A stretch of 64,000 bases of DNA from AC-32 sp963715575 (lineage in GTDB: Bacteria > Actinomycetota > Thermoleophilia > Gaiellales > Gaiellaceae), in the NCBI GenBank assembly GCA_963715575.1, contig OY970250.1, positions 2,046,001-2,110,000 of the forward strand, in the 5' to 3' direction. Positions 43,427 to 52,530 of this stretch are shown one piece after another. Below the pieces are notes generated by a model. It had not been told where the DNA came from. It did not search any database and saw only the letters and a list, made by a program, of their open reading frames with translations. The translations under genes and the position numbers were made by a program. Numbering within the stretch: the stretch's first letter is position 1; every line of letters starts with the position of its first letter.

Positions 43427-46400
43427 TTGGACCTGCGCGAAACCACCCGGCCCGTGCTTCATCCGCTCGTCGAGGAGCTGCTCGGCGACGAGCGCCTGGC
43501 CGCGTTCGCGGACGCCCTGCCGGCGCCTGCGCGGGTCTCCGAGCCTGCGTTGCCCCTGCTGCTGGCGGCGTTGCACGAGCATCTCGGGCGCGCGCTCGTC
43601 GTGCTGCTGCCCGAGGACGCCGACGCCCGTGACGCGGCCGAGGGTGCGCGCTGGTTCGTCGGCGAGGAGCGCGTCGCGCTGCTGCCGAGCCGCGGTGTCC
43701 GCTGGGGCTCCGGCCTCGGGCCGCCACCGCATCTCGTCGGCGAGCGGGCGCGGGCGCTGGACGTGCTCGCGGCGGGCGGCCTGGTCTGCGCCTCCGCGAG
43801 CGCGATCGCGGAGCCGCTGCCTCCGCCCGAGGCGCGGCCGGCGCCGATCCGGCTCGCGGCGGGCGAGGCACCCGGGCTCGAGGCGCTCGCCGGGCTGCTC
43901 GCGCTGGCCGGGTACGAGCGCGTCGACCGCGTCCAGGAACGGGGCCACTTCGCCGTGCGCGGCGGCCTGATCGACCTCTTCCCGACGACCGGGCGCGAGC
44001 CGCTGCGCGTCGAGTTCTTCGGCGACGAGATCGAGGCCGTGCGCGCCTTCTCGGCGTTCACGCAGCGCGCGCTGCACGAGGTCGAGGGCGCGGTCGTCTA
44101 CCCGGCCGCCGAGCGGCGGCTCGACTTGATCGAGCCGTCCCTTTCGGACGAGTCCGAGGGACTGTCCCTGGGACATGTCCCGGACGACCTCGTCCCGCCG
44201 CTCGATCGTCCGCCTGATCTCGTCTGGGAGCCCGAGCAGGTGCGCGAGGTGTGGGCCGAGGATGGCACCGAGGTATCGCTCGAGGGCGCGGCCGAGCTCG
44301 ACTCGTTCCCGCGCGGACAGGCGCACGCCTTCGAGGCCCAGCGCCCGGCGATCGCGGCGCGCGGGTTGGCGGAGGCCGAGAACGAGCTGGCCGGCTTCAT
44401 CCGCGCCGGGAACCGGGTCGTGGTCGCCTTCCCGCACCGCGGCGAGGCGCTGCGCACGGCCAATCTGCTGCGGCGGGTCGAGCCGAAGATCCTCGAGGAG
44501 GGCGACCGGCTCCCGGACGAGCCCGAGCTCTACTTCGCCGTCTCGCCCGCGCGGCGCGGCTTCGTCTGGCGCGACCTCGGGCTCGTGCTGTTGCCGGACA
44601 CGCAGGTCTTCCGCAAGCGTGCCCGCACGCGCGCCGCGCCGGCCGGCCGGGCGCTGCAGAGCTTCGCCGATCTGGGCACCGGCGACTTCGTCGTCCACGA
44701 GGATCACGGGATCGGCAAGCTGCTCGGCTTCGAGACGAAGACGGTCGCCGAGGTCACGCGCGACTACCTCTTCCTCGGCTTCCGCGGCGACGACCGGCTC
44801 TACGTTCCGCACGAGCAGATCGGCAAGGTCTCGAAGTACATCGGCGCGGACGCGGGAGCGCCGGCGCTGTCGAAGCTCGGCGGAAAGGCCTGGCAGAACC
44901 TGAAGAGTCGCGCGCGCACGAGCCTGCGCGAGCTGGCCGGCGAGCTGCTCGCGCTCTATGCGCGCCGCCAGCAGGCGCCCGGGGTCGCCTATGAGCTCGA
45001 GAACGAATGGCTCGAGCGGCTCGAGGCCGAGTTCCCCTACCGCGAGACGGAGGACCAGCGCAGCGCGATCGAGGCGGTCAAGGAGGACCTCGAGACGCCG
45101 CGCCCGATGGACCGGCTCGTCTGCGGCGACGTCGGCTTCGGCAAGACCGAGGTCGCCGTGCGCGCCGCCTTCGCCGTGGCGGTCAACGGCAAGCAGACGC
45201 TGATGCTCGTGCCGACGACCGTGCTCGCCGAGCAGCACTGGAACACCTTCCGCGAGCGCTACCGCGACTTCCCGGTCCGCGTCGAGATGATCTCGCGCTT
45301 CCGCTCGCCGAAGGAGCAGAAGCAAGTGGTGGCCGACTTCGCGGCGGGCAAGGTCGACGTCCTGATCGGCACCCACAGGGTGCTGAGCCGCGACGTGATC
45401 CCGAAGGAGCTCGGCCTCGTGATCGTGGACGAGGAGCAGCGCTTCGGCGTCGCCCAGAAGGAGCTGCTGCGGGCGCTGCGGCTGGAGGTCGACGTGCTCT
45501 CGCTGAGCGCCACGCCGATTCCGCGCACGCTGCACATGTCGCTCTCGGGCCTGCGTGACATCTCGGTGATCGAGACCCCACCCGAGGGCCGGCGGCCGAT
45601 CCGCACCTACGTCGGCGAGTACAACGACGAGCTCGTCAAGGCGGCGCTCGAGCGCGAGCACGCGCGCGGCGGCCAGAGCTTCTACCTGCACAACCGCGTC
45701 GAGTCGATCGAGGAGGCCGCAGCCAAGATCCAGCAGCTCGCGCCGGGCCTGCGGGTCGAGGTCGCGCACGGCCAGATGCGCGAGCGCGAATTGGAGGAGA
45801 AGATGCACGCCTTCCTGCGTGGCGACGCGGACGTGCTCGTCTCGACGACGATCATCGAGTCCGGCCTCGACATCCCGCAGGCGAACACGCTGATCGTGGA
45901 GCGGGCCGACGCGCTCGGGCTCGCCCAGCTCTACCAGATCCGCGGGCGCGTGGGCCGCTCGGACGTGCTCGCCCACGCGTACCTCTTCTACCCCGACTCG
46001 CGCGAGCTGACCCCGGAGGCCAGGGCGCGCCTGGCGACGCTCGCCGACCACACGGAGCTCGGCGCGGGCTTCGCAATCGCGATGCGCGACCTCGAGATCC
46101 GCGGGGCCGGCGACCTGCTCGGCGCGGAGCAGTCGGGACACGTGGCGGCGCTCGGCTTCGAGCTCTACGTCGAGCTGCTGGCCGAGGCGGTCGCGGAGCT
46201 CTCGGGCGAGCGGCGGCCGGCGGTGCGGCCGGTACGGGTCGAGGCGAGCGTCGACGCCTACGTGCCGGCGCCGTACATCGAGGCCGAGGCGCTGAAGATC
46301 GACCTCCACCGGCGGCTCGCGCTCACGGCCGACGAGGACGAGCTGCGCGAGCTGCAGGCGGCGACCGAGGACCGCTACGGCCCGCTGCCCGAGCCGGTCG

Positions 46401-46651
46401 AGAACCTGTTCGCGATCCAGGAGGCGAAGCTGAAGCTCGCCACCGCCGGCGCCGACTACCTCGTCTTCCGCGGCGGCAAGGCGACGGTCGGCCCGCTGCT
46501 GCTGGGCGCGGGCGAGCTGCGGGCACTGCGCTCCGAGCTCGACACCGCCGTCTACACGAGCGCCAAACGCGAGGTTTCGTTGCGTTCAGATGAATTTTCG
46601 TCAGCGGTTCGGCTAGTCGATGCTATACTCGACGCGCGCCGGGCAGCATGA
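43427..46651 (+). CDS. mfd: Transcription-repair coupling factor Mfd
   Basis: A 1074-residue translocase that removes stalled RNA polymerase and recruits UvrA. It has the UvrB-like N-terminal domains, the RNA polymerase-interacting domain (GDFVVHEDHGIGKLLGFE near 420), Walker A CGDVGFGKTEVAVRA near 566, VDEEQRFGV as the DExx box, and QIRGRVGRSDVLAHAYLFY near 838, then the TRCF C-terminal domain. No ATG or GTG lies near the expected N terminus; the TTG at 43427 (LDLRETTRP) fits best. A compact inverted-repeat array is inserted in frame at 44137-44185, in a region variable among homologues. It overlaps the next gene by ATGA. Confidence 0.95.
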   Translation: MDLRETTRPVLHPLVEELLGDERLAAFADALPAPARVSEPALPLLLAALHEHLGRALVVLLPEDADARDAAEGARWFVGEERVALLPSRGVRWGSGLGPPPHLVGERARALDVLAAGGLVCASASAIAEPLPPPEARPAPIRLAAGEAPGLEALAGLLALAGYERVDRVQERGHFAVRGGLIDLFPTTGREPLRVEFFGDEIEAVRAFSAFTQRALHEVEGAVVYPAAERRLDLIEPSLSDESEGLSLGHVPDDLVPPLDRPPDLVWEPEQVREVWAEDGTEVSLEGAAELDSFPRGQAHAFEAQRPAIAARGLAEAENELAGFIRAGNRVVVAFPHRGEALRTANLLRRVEPKILEEGDRLPDEPELYFAVSPARRGFVWRDLGLVLLPDTQVFRKRARTRAAPAGRALQSFADLGTGDFVVHEDHGIGKLLGFETKTVAEVTRDYLFLGFRGDDRLYVPHEQIGKVSKYIGADAGAPALSKLGGKAWQNLKSRARTSLRELAGELLALYARRQQAPGVAYELENEWLERLEAEFPYRETEDQRSAIEAVKEDLETPRPMDRLVCGDVGFGKTEVAVRAAFAVAVNGKQTLMLVPTTVLAEQHWNTFRERYRDFPVRVEMISRFRSPKEQKQVVADFAAGKVDVLIGTHRVLSRDVIPKELGLVIVDEEQRFGVAQKELLRALRLEVDVLSLSATPIPRTLHMSLSGLRDISVIETPPEGRRPIRTYVGEYNDELVKAALEREHARGGQSFYLHNRVESIEEAAAKIQQLAPGLRVEVAHGQMRERELEEKMHAFLRGDADVLVSTTIIESGLDIPQANTLIVERADALGLAQLYQIRGRVGRSDVLAHAYLFYPDSRELTPEARARLATLADHTELGAGFAIAMRDLEIRGAGDLLGAEQSGHVAALGFELYVELLAEAVAELSGERRPAVRPVRVEASVDAYVPAPYIEAEALKIDLHRRLALTADEDELRELQAATEDRYGPLPEPVENLFAIQEAKLKLATAGADYLVFRGGKATVGPLLLGAGELRALRSELDTAVYTSAKREVSLRSDEFSSAVRLVDAILDARRAA
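44137..44185 (+). repeat. GGGAC/GTCCC inverted-repeat cluster inside mfd
   Basis: Within 49 bp, GTCCC/GTCCG and their complements alternate repeatedly: GTCCC, CGGAC, GTCCG, GGGAC, GTCCC, GGGAC, GTCCC, GGAC, including the perfect palindrome GGGACATGTCCC at 44170-44181. It is translated in frame (roughly SLSDESEGLSLGHVPDD) in a linker of the UvrB-like part of Mfd. Such density is not explained by coding bias and looks like a miniature repeat element. A related GGGACAGAC repeat occurs at 63101-63160. Confidence 0.55.
46624..46629 (+). promoter_or_regulatory. -10 element of the parvulin lipoprotein gene
   Basis: TATACT lies at the end of mfd, 18 nt before the ATG at 46648, in a short AT-richer patch (46585-46635). 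It is the closest match to the -10 consensus in the window. Confidence 0.55.
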
Positions 46652-47775
46652 GCAAAACCCCTGCTGCTGGCGCTTTTTCCATGAGACGACTCGTACTGAT
46701 CAGCCTTGGCGCGGCGCTTCTACTCGTGGTCGCGGCGTGTGGCGACAGCGGCCCCAAGGCGGTCCCTGCTGACGGAGTCGCGGTCGTCGGCGACGAGACG
46801 ATCACGAAGGCTCAGTGGGACGCGCTGATCGCGCAGACGAAGCGGAACTTCATCGCGACCAAGCGAGCCTTCCCGAAGGCGGGCACCGTCGATCTCGCGA
46901 ACCTGAAGACGAACGCGACGCAGTTCCTGATCCAGAGCAGCGAGTACGAGCAGGAGGCCGAGAAGCTCGGGGTCAAGGTCTCCGACAAGGACGTCGACGC
47001 GCGCCTCGACCAGATCAAGAAGCAGTACTACGGCAACCCCGCGGGCCAGAAGCAGGCGACGCCGGCGCAGATGGAGAAGCGCTACCAGGCGGCGCTCAAG
47101 CAGCAGGGCTTCACCGACGAAGAGGTCCGGCAGGGGATCAAGCTGCAGCTGATCCGCGAGGACGTCTTCAAGAAGGTGACCAAGGACGTCAAGGTCTCAG
47201 ACGACGAGATCAAGACCTACTACGACAAGAACAAGCAGCAGTACGCGACGCCGGCGCAGCCGGAGAGCCGCGACGTGCGCCACATCCTGGTCAAGACGAA
47301 GAAGAAGGCCGACGAGCTCTACGCGCAGCTGCAGTCGGACCCGAGCAAGTTCCCGGCGCTCGCCAAGAAGTACTCGACCGACACCTCCTCGGCCCAGAAC
47401 GGCGGCAAGCTCCCGCCGGGCACGGCGGTCAAGGGCCGGCTCGTGCCGGAGTTCGAGAAGGTCGCCTTCTCGATCAAGGAGAACGTGGTCTCGAAGCCGG
47501 TGCACTCGCAGTTCGGCTGGCACATCATCGAGGCGCTCGGGCCGGTCAAGCCCGGGACACCCGCGAAGCCGACCCCGCTCCCGCAGGTGAAGGAGGCGAT
47601 CCGGCAGCAGCTCCTCTCCCAGGACAAGCAGAAGGAGATGGACAAGTGGCTCGCCGGGATCAAGAAGGACTACTGCGGAGAGATCGGCTACCAGAAGGGC
47701 TACGCGCCGCCGCCCGGCCAGGATCCCTGCAAGACGTCGTCCTCGACGACGGGCGCTTCCACCACCACCGGCTAG
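46648..47775 (+). CDS. SurA/PrsA-like peptidylprolyl isomerase lipoprotein
   Basis: A 375-residue extracytoplasmic foldase. The second Met (46681) begins a classic lipoprotein signal MRRLVLISLGAALLLVVAAC with the lipobox Cys at about residue 31 of the longer form. A SurA N-terminal-like helical domain (about 45-185) is followed by a parvulin domain, RDVRHILVKTKKKADELYAQL near 210-230, FPALAKKYSTDTSSAQNGGKLP near 238-259, and FGWHIIEALG near 290. The Thr/Ser tail is disordered. It probably assists folding of secreted proteins at the membrane. It is coupled to mfd by overlap but also has its own promoter. Confidence 0.9.
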   Translation: MSKTPAAGAFSMRRLVLISLGAALLLVVAACGDSGPKAVPADGVAVVGDETITKAQWDALIAQTKRNFIATKRAFPKAGTVDLANLKTNATQFLIQSSEYEQEAEKLGVKVSDKDVDARLDQIKKQYYGNPAGQKQATPAQMEKRYQAALKQQGFTDEEVRQGIKLQLIREDVFKKVTKDVKVSDDEIKTYYDKNKQQYATPAQPESRDVRHILVKTKKKADELYAQLQSDPSKFPALAKKYSTDTSSAQNGGKLPPGTAVKGRLVPEFEKVAFSIKENVVSKPVHSQFGWHIIEALGPVKPGTPAKPTPLPQVKEAIRQQLLSQDKQKEMDKWLAGIKKDYCGEIGYQKGYAPPPGQDPCKTSSSTTGASTTTG

Positions 47776-47779
47776 GACG

Positions 47780-48577
47780 GTGGCGCTCGCCGAAGCGCTG
47801 GTCGAGCTGCAAGAGCTGACCGAGCGCCTGCGCCGCGACTGTCCCTGGGACCGCGAGCAGACGGCGGGCACGATCGTCCCGCACACGGTCGAAGAGGCCT
47901 ACGAGGTCGCCGACGCGGCGAACGGGGGCGATCCGGCGAAGCTGCTGGACGAGCTGGGCGACCTGCTCTTCCAGGTCTACTTCCTCGCGCTGCTGCTGGA
48001 CGAGCAGGGCCAGGGCGATCTCGAGGCGGCCGCCCGCGCGGTGCACGCCAAGCTCGTGCGCCGGCACCCGCACGTCTTCGGTGAGGTCGAGGCGCGAACG
48101 CCGGGCCGCGTGCGCGAGAACTGGGAGCGGATCAAGCGCGAGCAGGAGGAGCGCGAGGGCGTCTTCCACGACGTTCCGGAGACGCTGCCGTCGCTGCTCT
48201 ACGCCCGGAAGGTGCAGCGGCGCGCGCGGGCGGTCGGCTTCGAGTACCCGAACCTGAAGGGGGCGCTGGCCGACCTGGACGACGAGCTCCGCGAGCTGAA
48301 GGAGGCGATCGAGAAAGCAGGCGGGGAGCCCGCGCCCGAGATCGAAGCGCACCCGCACGTGTTCGAGGAGCTGGGCGACGTCCTCTTCGCCTCGGTCAAC
48401 GTCGCCCGCCGGCTGAACGTCGACCCAGAGCTGGCGCTACGAGCGATGAGCGACCGCTTCGTCGAACGCGTCGAACGGGCCGAGCAGCTCGCCGCCGCAG
48501 AGGGCAAGCGCTGGACGGAGCTCGAGCTCGACGAGCAGGACCGCTACTTCGATCTCGCCAAGGAGGCAGGCACATGA
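47780..48577 (+). CDS. mazG: Nucleoside triphosphate pyrophosphohydrolase MazG
   Basis: The 265-residue protein has two MazG domains. The first carries RLRRDCPWDREQTAGTIVPHTVEEAYEVADA near 16-46 and DELGDLLFQVYFLALLLDEQG with the EExx(E/D) metal helices; the second repeats DDELRELKEAI and FEELGDVLFASVNVAR near 194-209. It hydrolyses non-canonical or excess NTPs to NMP and pyrophosphate. It is next to mfd and eno, an arrangement often seen in Gram-positive bacteria. It overlaps eno by ATGA. Confidence 0.94.
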   Translation: MALAEALVELQELTERLRRDCPWDREQTAGTIVPHTVEEAYEVADAANGGDPAKLLDELGDLLFQVYFLALLLDEQGQGDLEAAARAVHAKLVRRHPHVFGEVEARTPGRVRENWERIKREQEEREGVFHDVPETLPSLLYARKVQRRARAVGFEYPNLKGALADLDDELRELKEAIEKAGGEPAPEIEAHPHVFEELGDVLFASVNVARRLNVDPELALRAMSDRFVERVERAEQLAAAEGKRWTELELDEQDRYFDLAKEAGT

Positions 48578-49845
48578 CCGGCATCTCGCGCACCTACGCG
48601 CGGCAGATCCTCGACTCGCGCGGCAATCCGACGGTCGAGGTGGAAGTCGCCCTCGGGTCGGGCGCGAGCGGCCGCGCGGCCGTTCCCTCCGGCGCCTCGA
48701 CCGGCGTGCACGAGGCGCTCGAGCTGCGCGACGGCGGCCAGGAGTGGGGCGGCAAGGGCGTCACCAGGGCGGTCGGCAACGTCAACGGCGAGATCGCAGA
48801 GGCGGTGCGCGGCCTCGACGCCGCCGACCAGCGCGGCCTCGACCAGGCGCTGATCGAGTTGGACGGCACGCCGAACAAGGGCCGCCTCGGCGCCAACGCG
48901 ATCCTCGGCGTCTCGCTCGCGGTGGCGAAGGCTGCCGCTGCCGAGGCGGAGCTCTCGCTCTTCCGCCACCTGGGCGGCGAGGAGGCCGTGACGCTGCCGG
49001 TGCCGATGCTGAACGTGATCAACGGCGGCGCGCACGCGCAGAACTCGATCGACCTGCAGGAGTTCATGCTCGTGCCGGCCGGCGCGGACACGTTCGCCGA
49101 GGCGCTGCGGGTCGGCTGCGAGGTCTTTCATGCCCTCAAGGCGCTGCTGCACGAGCGCGGCTTCGCCACCGGGGTCGGCGACGAGGGCGGCTTCGCGCCC
49201 GACCTCGGCTCGAGCGAGGAGGCGATCGAGGCCGTGCTCGAGGCCGCGGAGCGCGCGGGCCACCGCGACCGCGTGGCGATGGCGCTCGACCCGGCGGCGA
49301 CCGAGCTCTACGACGACGGGCACTACCGCTTCGAGGGCAACGACGAGGTGGGCGACGGGATGGTCCAGTACCTCGCGCGACTCGTCGAGCGCTACCCGAT
49401 CGTCTCGATCGAGGACGGGCTCGCCGAGGACGACTGGACGACCTGGCGGGCGCTGACCGAGGTCGCCGGCTCGAGCGTGCAGCTCGTCGGCGACGACATC
49501 TTCGTCACCAACCCGGAGCGCCTGCGCCGCGGAATCATGGAGAACATCGGCAACGCGATCCTGATCAAGGTCAACCAGATCGGGACGCTCACCGAGACGC
49601 TCGACACGATGGCGATGGCGCGCGAGGCCGGCTACGCCTGCGTGATGTCGCACCGCTCCGGGGAGACCGAGGACACGACGATCGCCGACCTCGCCGTCGC
49701 CACCGGCTGCGGCCAGATCAAGACGGGCGCGCCCTCGCGCGGCGAGCGGACGGCGAAGTTCAACCAGCTGCTGCGAATCGAGGAAGAGCTCGGCGACCGC
49801 GCCGTGTATCCGGGTTGGAACGCTTTTCCGCGATACCAGCGCTAG
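48574..49845 (+). CDS. eno: Enolase
   Basis: A 423-residue glycolytic enzyme (2-phosphoglycerate to phosphoenolpyruvate). Marks include ARQILDSRGNPTVEVEV at 8-24, VPSGASTGVHEALELRDG near 36, GANAILGVSLAVAKAAA, GDEGGFAPDL with the proton-shuttle Glu, LVGDDIFVTN near 307, ILIKVNQIGTLTETL near 329 and SHRSGETEDTTIADLAV near 360. All catalytic residues are in place. Together with pyk, 31 bp downstream, it places two consecutive glycolytic steps side by side. Confidence 0.98.
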   Translation: MTGISRTYARQILDSRGNPTVEVEVALGSGASGRAAVPSGASTGVHEALELRDGGQEWGGKGVTRAVGNVNGEIAEAVRGLDAADQRGLDQALIELDGTPNKGRLGANAILGVSLAVAKAAAAEAELSLFRHLGGEEAVTLPVPMLNVINGGAHAQNSIDLQEFMLVPAGADTFAEALRVGCEVFHALKALLHERGFATGVGDEGGFAPDLGSSEEAIEAVLEAAERAGHRDRVAMALDPAATELYDDGHYRFEGNDEVGDGMVQYLARLVERYPIVSIEDGLAEDDWTTWRALTEVAGSSVQLVGDDIFVTNPERLRRGIMENIGNAILIKVNQIGTLTETLDTMAMAREAGYACVMSHRSGETEDTTIADLAVATGCGQIKTGAPSRGERTAKFNQLLRIEEELGDRAVYPGWNAFPRYQR

Positions 49846-49864
49846 CGCCGTTCGTGTCACTCGC

Positions 49865-49870
49865 TACGCT
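49865..49870 (+). promoter_or_regulatory. -10 element, leaderless promoter of pyk
   Basis: TACGCT, then GGGTCG, then the GTG at 49877: an exact 6-nt gap. Confidence 0.62.
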
Positions 49871-49876
49871 GGGTCG

Positions 49877-51292
49877 GTGGCCGAAGCGCCTCCCCGCCGC
49901 ACCAAGATCGTCGCCACGATCGGGCCCGCCTGTTCGACGCCCGAGAAGCTCTCGGAGCTCGTGCGTGCGGGCGTCGACGGCGCACGGCTGAACCTCTCGC
50001 ACGGCACCCACGACCAGCACCGCGAATGGGCGCGCCTGGTGCGCGAGACCGAGCGTGAGGTCGGGCGGCCGATCGCGCTCATCGCCGACCTGCAGGGCCC
50101 GAAGCTGCGGATCGGCGACCTCGACGAGCCGGTCTCGCTGCGCCGCGGCGAGGACGTCATCGTTGGGCCCGCGGACGGCTCGAGCAACGGCGAGCTGCCC
50201 GTCAGCCCGGCCGTGATCAGCGAGGTGCTGCAGCCCGGGCACGACGTCCTGATCGACGACGGCCTCGTCCGTCTGCGGGTGGACGCCGTCGAGCTCGGCC
50301 GGGCGCGCTGCACGGTCGTCGAGGGCGGCGTCGTCACCTCGCACAAGGGCGTCAACCTGCCCGGCGTCCCGATTCCGATTCCGTCGATCACGCGCAAGGA
50401 CATGGACGACCTGGAGCTCGCGCTGGAGCTCGGGGTGGACTTCGTCGCGCTCTCGTTCGTGCGCTCGGCTGCGGACGTGCGCGATCTGCGCGCGCTGATC
50501 GAGCAGGCCGGCTCGCACGCCCACGTGATCGCGAAGATCGAGAAGTCCGAGGCGGTGGACGCGCTGGACGAGATCCTCGCCGAGACCGACGTGGTGATGG
50601 TTGCGCGCGGTGACCTCGGGGTCGAGATCGGCCCGGCGCTCGTGCCGCTGCTGCAGAAGCGGATCATCATCGCGGCGCTCGAGCGCGGGAAGCCGGTGAT
50701 CACCGCCACGCAGATGCTCGAGTCGATGATCCACCAGTCCGAGCCGACACGCGCCGAGGCGAGCGACGTCGCCAACGCGGTCCTCGACGGCAGCTCGGCG
50801 CTGATGCTCTCGGGCGAGACCGCGATCGGCGAGTACCCGGTCGAGTCGGTCGCGTACATGGACCGGATCGCGCGCGCGGTCGAGCCGAGCCTCAACTACC
50901 GGCATCAGCTGCCCGAGGTCGAAGACGAGCCGTCGGTCGGCCAGGCGATGTCGAACGCGGCCTGCGACCTCGCCGAGATGCTGCGCGCGAAGGCGATTCT
51001 CGTGCCGACCTACAGCGGCCGCACGGCCTCGGTCGTCGCCCGCCTGCGACCGCGGCGGCCGATCATCGCGCTCACCCATCAGGACTACGCGCTGCGGCAG
51101 ATGGCGATCGAATGGGGCGTGACGGCCTTCCTGATCCCGGAGTGCGACGACGTGGACAAGCTGCTGGCGGCCTCGCGTGAGGCCGCGAAGGAGAGCGGCC
51201 TCGTGGACGGGGGCGACCGGGTCGTGATCACCGCCGGCACCACGGTCAACCTCCCCGGCACGACCGACCTGATCAAAGTCGCAGCCGTGTAG
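49877..51292 (+). CDS. pyk: Pyruvate kinase
   Basis: The 471-residue enzyme turns phosphoenolpyruvate and ADP into pyruvate and ATP. It shows RRTKIVATIGPACSTPEKL near 5-23, GARLNLSHG, the KGVNLPG loop near 157, IAKIEKSEAVDALDEIL around the catalytic Lys near 214, MVARGDLGVEIG near 236, and TATQMLESM near 275. The C-terminal allosteric domain (from about 350) is complete. It begins at a GTG with a leaderless promoter. Confidence 0.97.
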   Translation: MAEAPPRRTKIVATIGPACSTPEKLSELVRAGVDGARLNLSHGTHDQHREWARLVRETEREVGRPIALIADLQGPKLRIGDLDEPVSLRRGEDVIVGPADGSSNGELPVSPAVISEVLQPGHDVLIDDGLVRLRVDAVELGRARCTVVEGGVVTSHKGVNLPGVPIPIPSITRKDMDDLELALELGVDFVALSFVRSAADVRDLRALIEQAGSHAHVIAKIEKSEAVDALDEILAETDVVMVARGDLGVEIGPALVPLLQKRIIIAALERGKPVITATQMLESMIHQSEPTRAEASDVANAVLDGSSALMLSGETAIGEYPVESVAYMDRIARAVEPSLNYRHQLPEVEDEPSVGQAMSNAACDLAEMLRAKAILVPTYSGRTASVVARLRPRRPIIALTHQDYALRQMAIEWGVTAFLIPECDDVDKLLAASREAAKESGLVDGGDRVVITAGTTVNLPGTTDLIKVAAV

Positions 51293-51323
51293 GAAGACGC
51301 GGCGGCGTGGCGAAACGCGTCGC

Positions 51324-51662
51324 GTGGCCAAGCGTTCCCGCACACCGCCGCGCTCGCGCTACCTGCTGCGCTGGGTCGGCCTCGGCGCGATCGTGCTCGT
51401 CGGGCTGCTGTACGCGCGCCCGCTGCGCAGCTACGTCGAGGCGAAGCACGACCTCGCGCGGCGCACGGCCGACGTGCGGGCGTTGCAGGCCGAGAAGCGC
51501 GAGCTGCAGCACCGCCTGGCGGAGTCGAGCACCGGCGAGGCGCTGACCGAGCAGGCCCGGCGGCTCGGGTATGTCCGGCCCGGCGAGAAGCTCTACATCG
51601 TCAAGGGCATCTCCGCGTGGGTCCACGGCCGCAAAGCTAGGCTCACCGACGGTGGACGATGA
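51324..51662 (+). CDS. FtsB/DivIC-like septum formation protein
   Basis: A 112-residue bitopic protein with a basic N terminus, one membrane helix (LLRWVGLGAIVLVGLLYARPL, about 14-34), and an external coiled coil (EAKHDLARRTADVRALQAEKRELQHRL), then the family's LTEQARRLGYVRPGEKLYIV near 74-93. FtsB proteins join FtsL and FtsQ at the division septum. Its place after enolase and before a DUF501 gene is the standard actinobacterial context. It overlaps DUF501 by 11 bp. Confidence 0.88.
   Translation: MAKRSRTPPRSRYLLRWVGLGAIVLVGLLYARPLRSYVEAKHDLARRTADVRALQAEKRELQHRLAESSTGEALTEQARRLGYVRPGEKLYIVKGISAWVHGRKARLTDGGR
51638..51643 (+). promoter_or_regulatory. -10 element of the DUF501 gene
   Basis: TAGGCT lies 8 nt before the GTG at 51652, inside the 3' end of the ftsB-like gene. 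Confidence 0.45.
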
Positions 51663-52110
51663 CCGCGCGATCGTGGAGCGCCAGCTCGGCCGGGCCCCGC
51701 GCGCGTTCCGCCGGGTAGCCGTTCGCTGCCCCTTCGGCCGGCCGGCGGTGACCGAGCAGGCCCCGCTCGACGAGTCTGGCGAGCCGTTTCCGACAACCTA
51801 CTGGATCACCTGCCGGCACCTGGCCGCTGCGATCGCGCGGCTCGAGGCCGACGGCGGGGTGGAGCGCTTCGGCCGGCTGGCCAGCGAGGATCCCGCTCTC
51901 GCCGAGAGCCTCGCTCGCGGTCACGAGGAGCAGCGCCGCCTGCGGCCCGAGCTGCCCGGCGGGATCGGCGGCCAGACGCGCACCGGCGGGCTCAAGTGCC
52001 TCCACGCCCACGCGGCCTTCGCGCTCGCGCGGCCGGGCTACGAGCTCGGCGAGCGCATCCTCGCCGAGGTGGAACCGCTCTGGCCCGCGCGCTGCTGCAG
52101 CGACGGATGA
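51652..52110 (+). CDS. DUF501 family protein
   Basis: A 152-residue member of DUF501. It keeps VERQLGRAPRAFRRVAVRCPFGRPAV near 8-33, FPTTYWITCRHLAAAIARLEADGGV near 46-70 with an invariant-looking Cys-His, and the late TGGLKCLHAHAAFALARPGYELGERILAEV. The conserved Cys and His residues suggest a metal or catalytic site, but the function is unknown. It is adjacent to the ftsB-like gene and two genes from eno, the usual order. Confidence 0.87.
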   Translation: MDDDRAIVERQLGRAPRAFRRVAVRCPFGRPAVTEQAPLDESGEPFPTTYWITCRHLAAAIARLEADGGVERFGRLASEDPALAESLARGHEEQRRLRPELPGGIGGQTRTGGLKCLHAHAAFALARPGYELGERILAEVEPLWPARCCSDG

Positions 52111-52201
52111 CCGATTTCACGAGGTCGCCGCTCCGGGGCGCCAGCCGGCCCAGGCGGGGCGGATCGTGCACCGGTCGCGCGAGATCGTGGAATCGATCAT
52201 C

Positions 52202-52207
52202 TAGCAT
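52202..52207 (+). promoter_or_regulatory. -10 element of the 52216 gene
   Basis: TAGCAT lies 8 nt before the ATG at 52216. The spacer 52111-52201 upstream holds nothing else recognisable. Confidence 0.5.
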
Positions 52208-52215
52208 CGCCGCCC

Positions 52216-52530
52216 ATGGAGGGGACGCTCGAGAGCACGCGCGGCGAGTGGGCGGATGGCTACCGCCGCCTGCAGGCAGCCTCCGCCGACCGTACGCAGT
52301 ACGAGCGGCTGCTGGCCGAGGTCGCCCTCGTGCTCGACCAGCTCCGCCGCCGCGTCGGCCAGAGCTTCACGCTCCGCGAGCTCGCCTCGGCCTACGGCGA
52401 CGCCGACCGCTGGGTGCAGGAGGCGCTGCTCGAGGCTGAGCCCGCGCCGGGCTGGCCGGCCCGCTCGACGACCGTCCAGGACGCGGCCTTCCACCTCTAC
52501 GCCCGCGGCGCGCTCGACTACACGCCATGA
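52216..52530 (+). CDS. Conserved-looking soluble protein of unknown function
   Basis: A 104-residue, helical protein. The middle reads TQYERLLAEVALVLDQLRRRVGQSFTLRELASAYGDADRWVQEAL, compatible with a small helix-turn-helix-like or four-helix domain, and the end with AAFHLYARGALDYTP. I recognise no family with certainty. It is coupled by ATGA to the next small membrane protein and begins with its own -10 box. Confidence 0.75.
   Translation: MEGTLESTRGEWADGYRRLQAASADRTQYERLLAEVALVLDQLRRRVGQSFTLRELASAYGDADRWVQEALLEAEPAPGWPARSTTVQDAAFHLYARGALDYTP

Noticed and set aside
43418..46309. A 963-codon open frame on the minus strand opposite mfd
   Set aside because: It is the mirror of the real gene: Mfd motifs are all on the plus strand, and long antisense frames are expected at this GC content. 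The same holds for the long minus frames opposite clpB (18830-20773), dnaK (14783-16447) and metG (28416-30356).
47838..47860. GACTGTCCCTGGGACC in mazG as another copy of the mfd repeat
   Set aside because: It encodes DCPWDRE, a conserved part of the MazG catalytic region, so coding constraint explains it.
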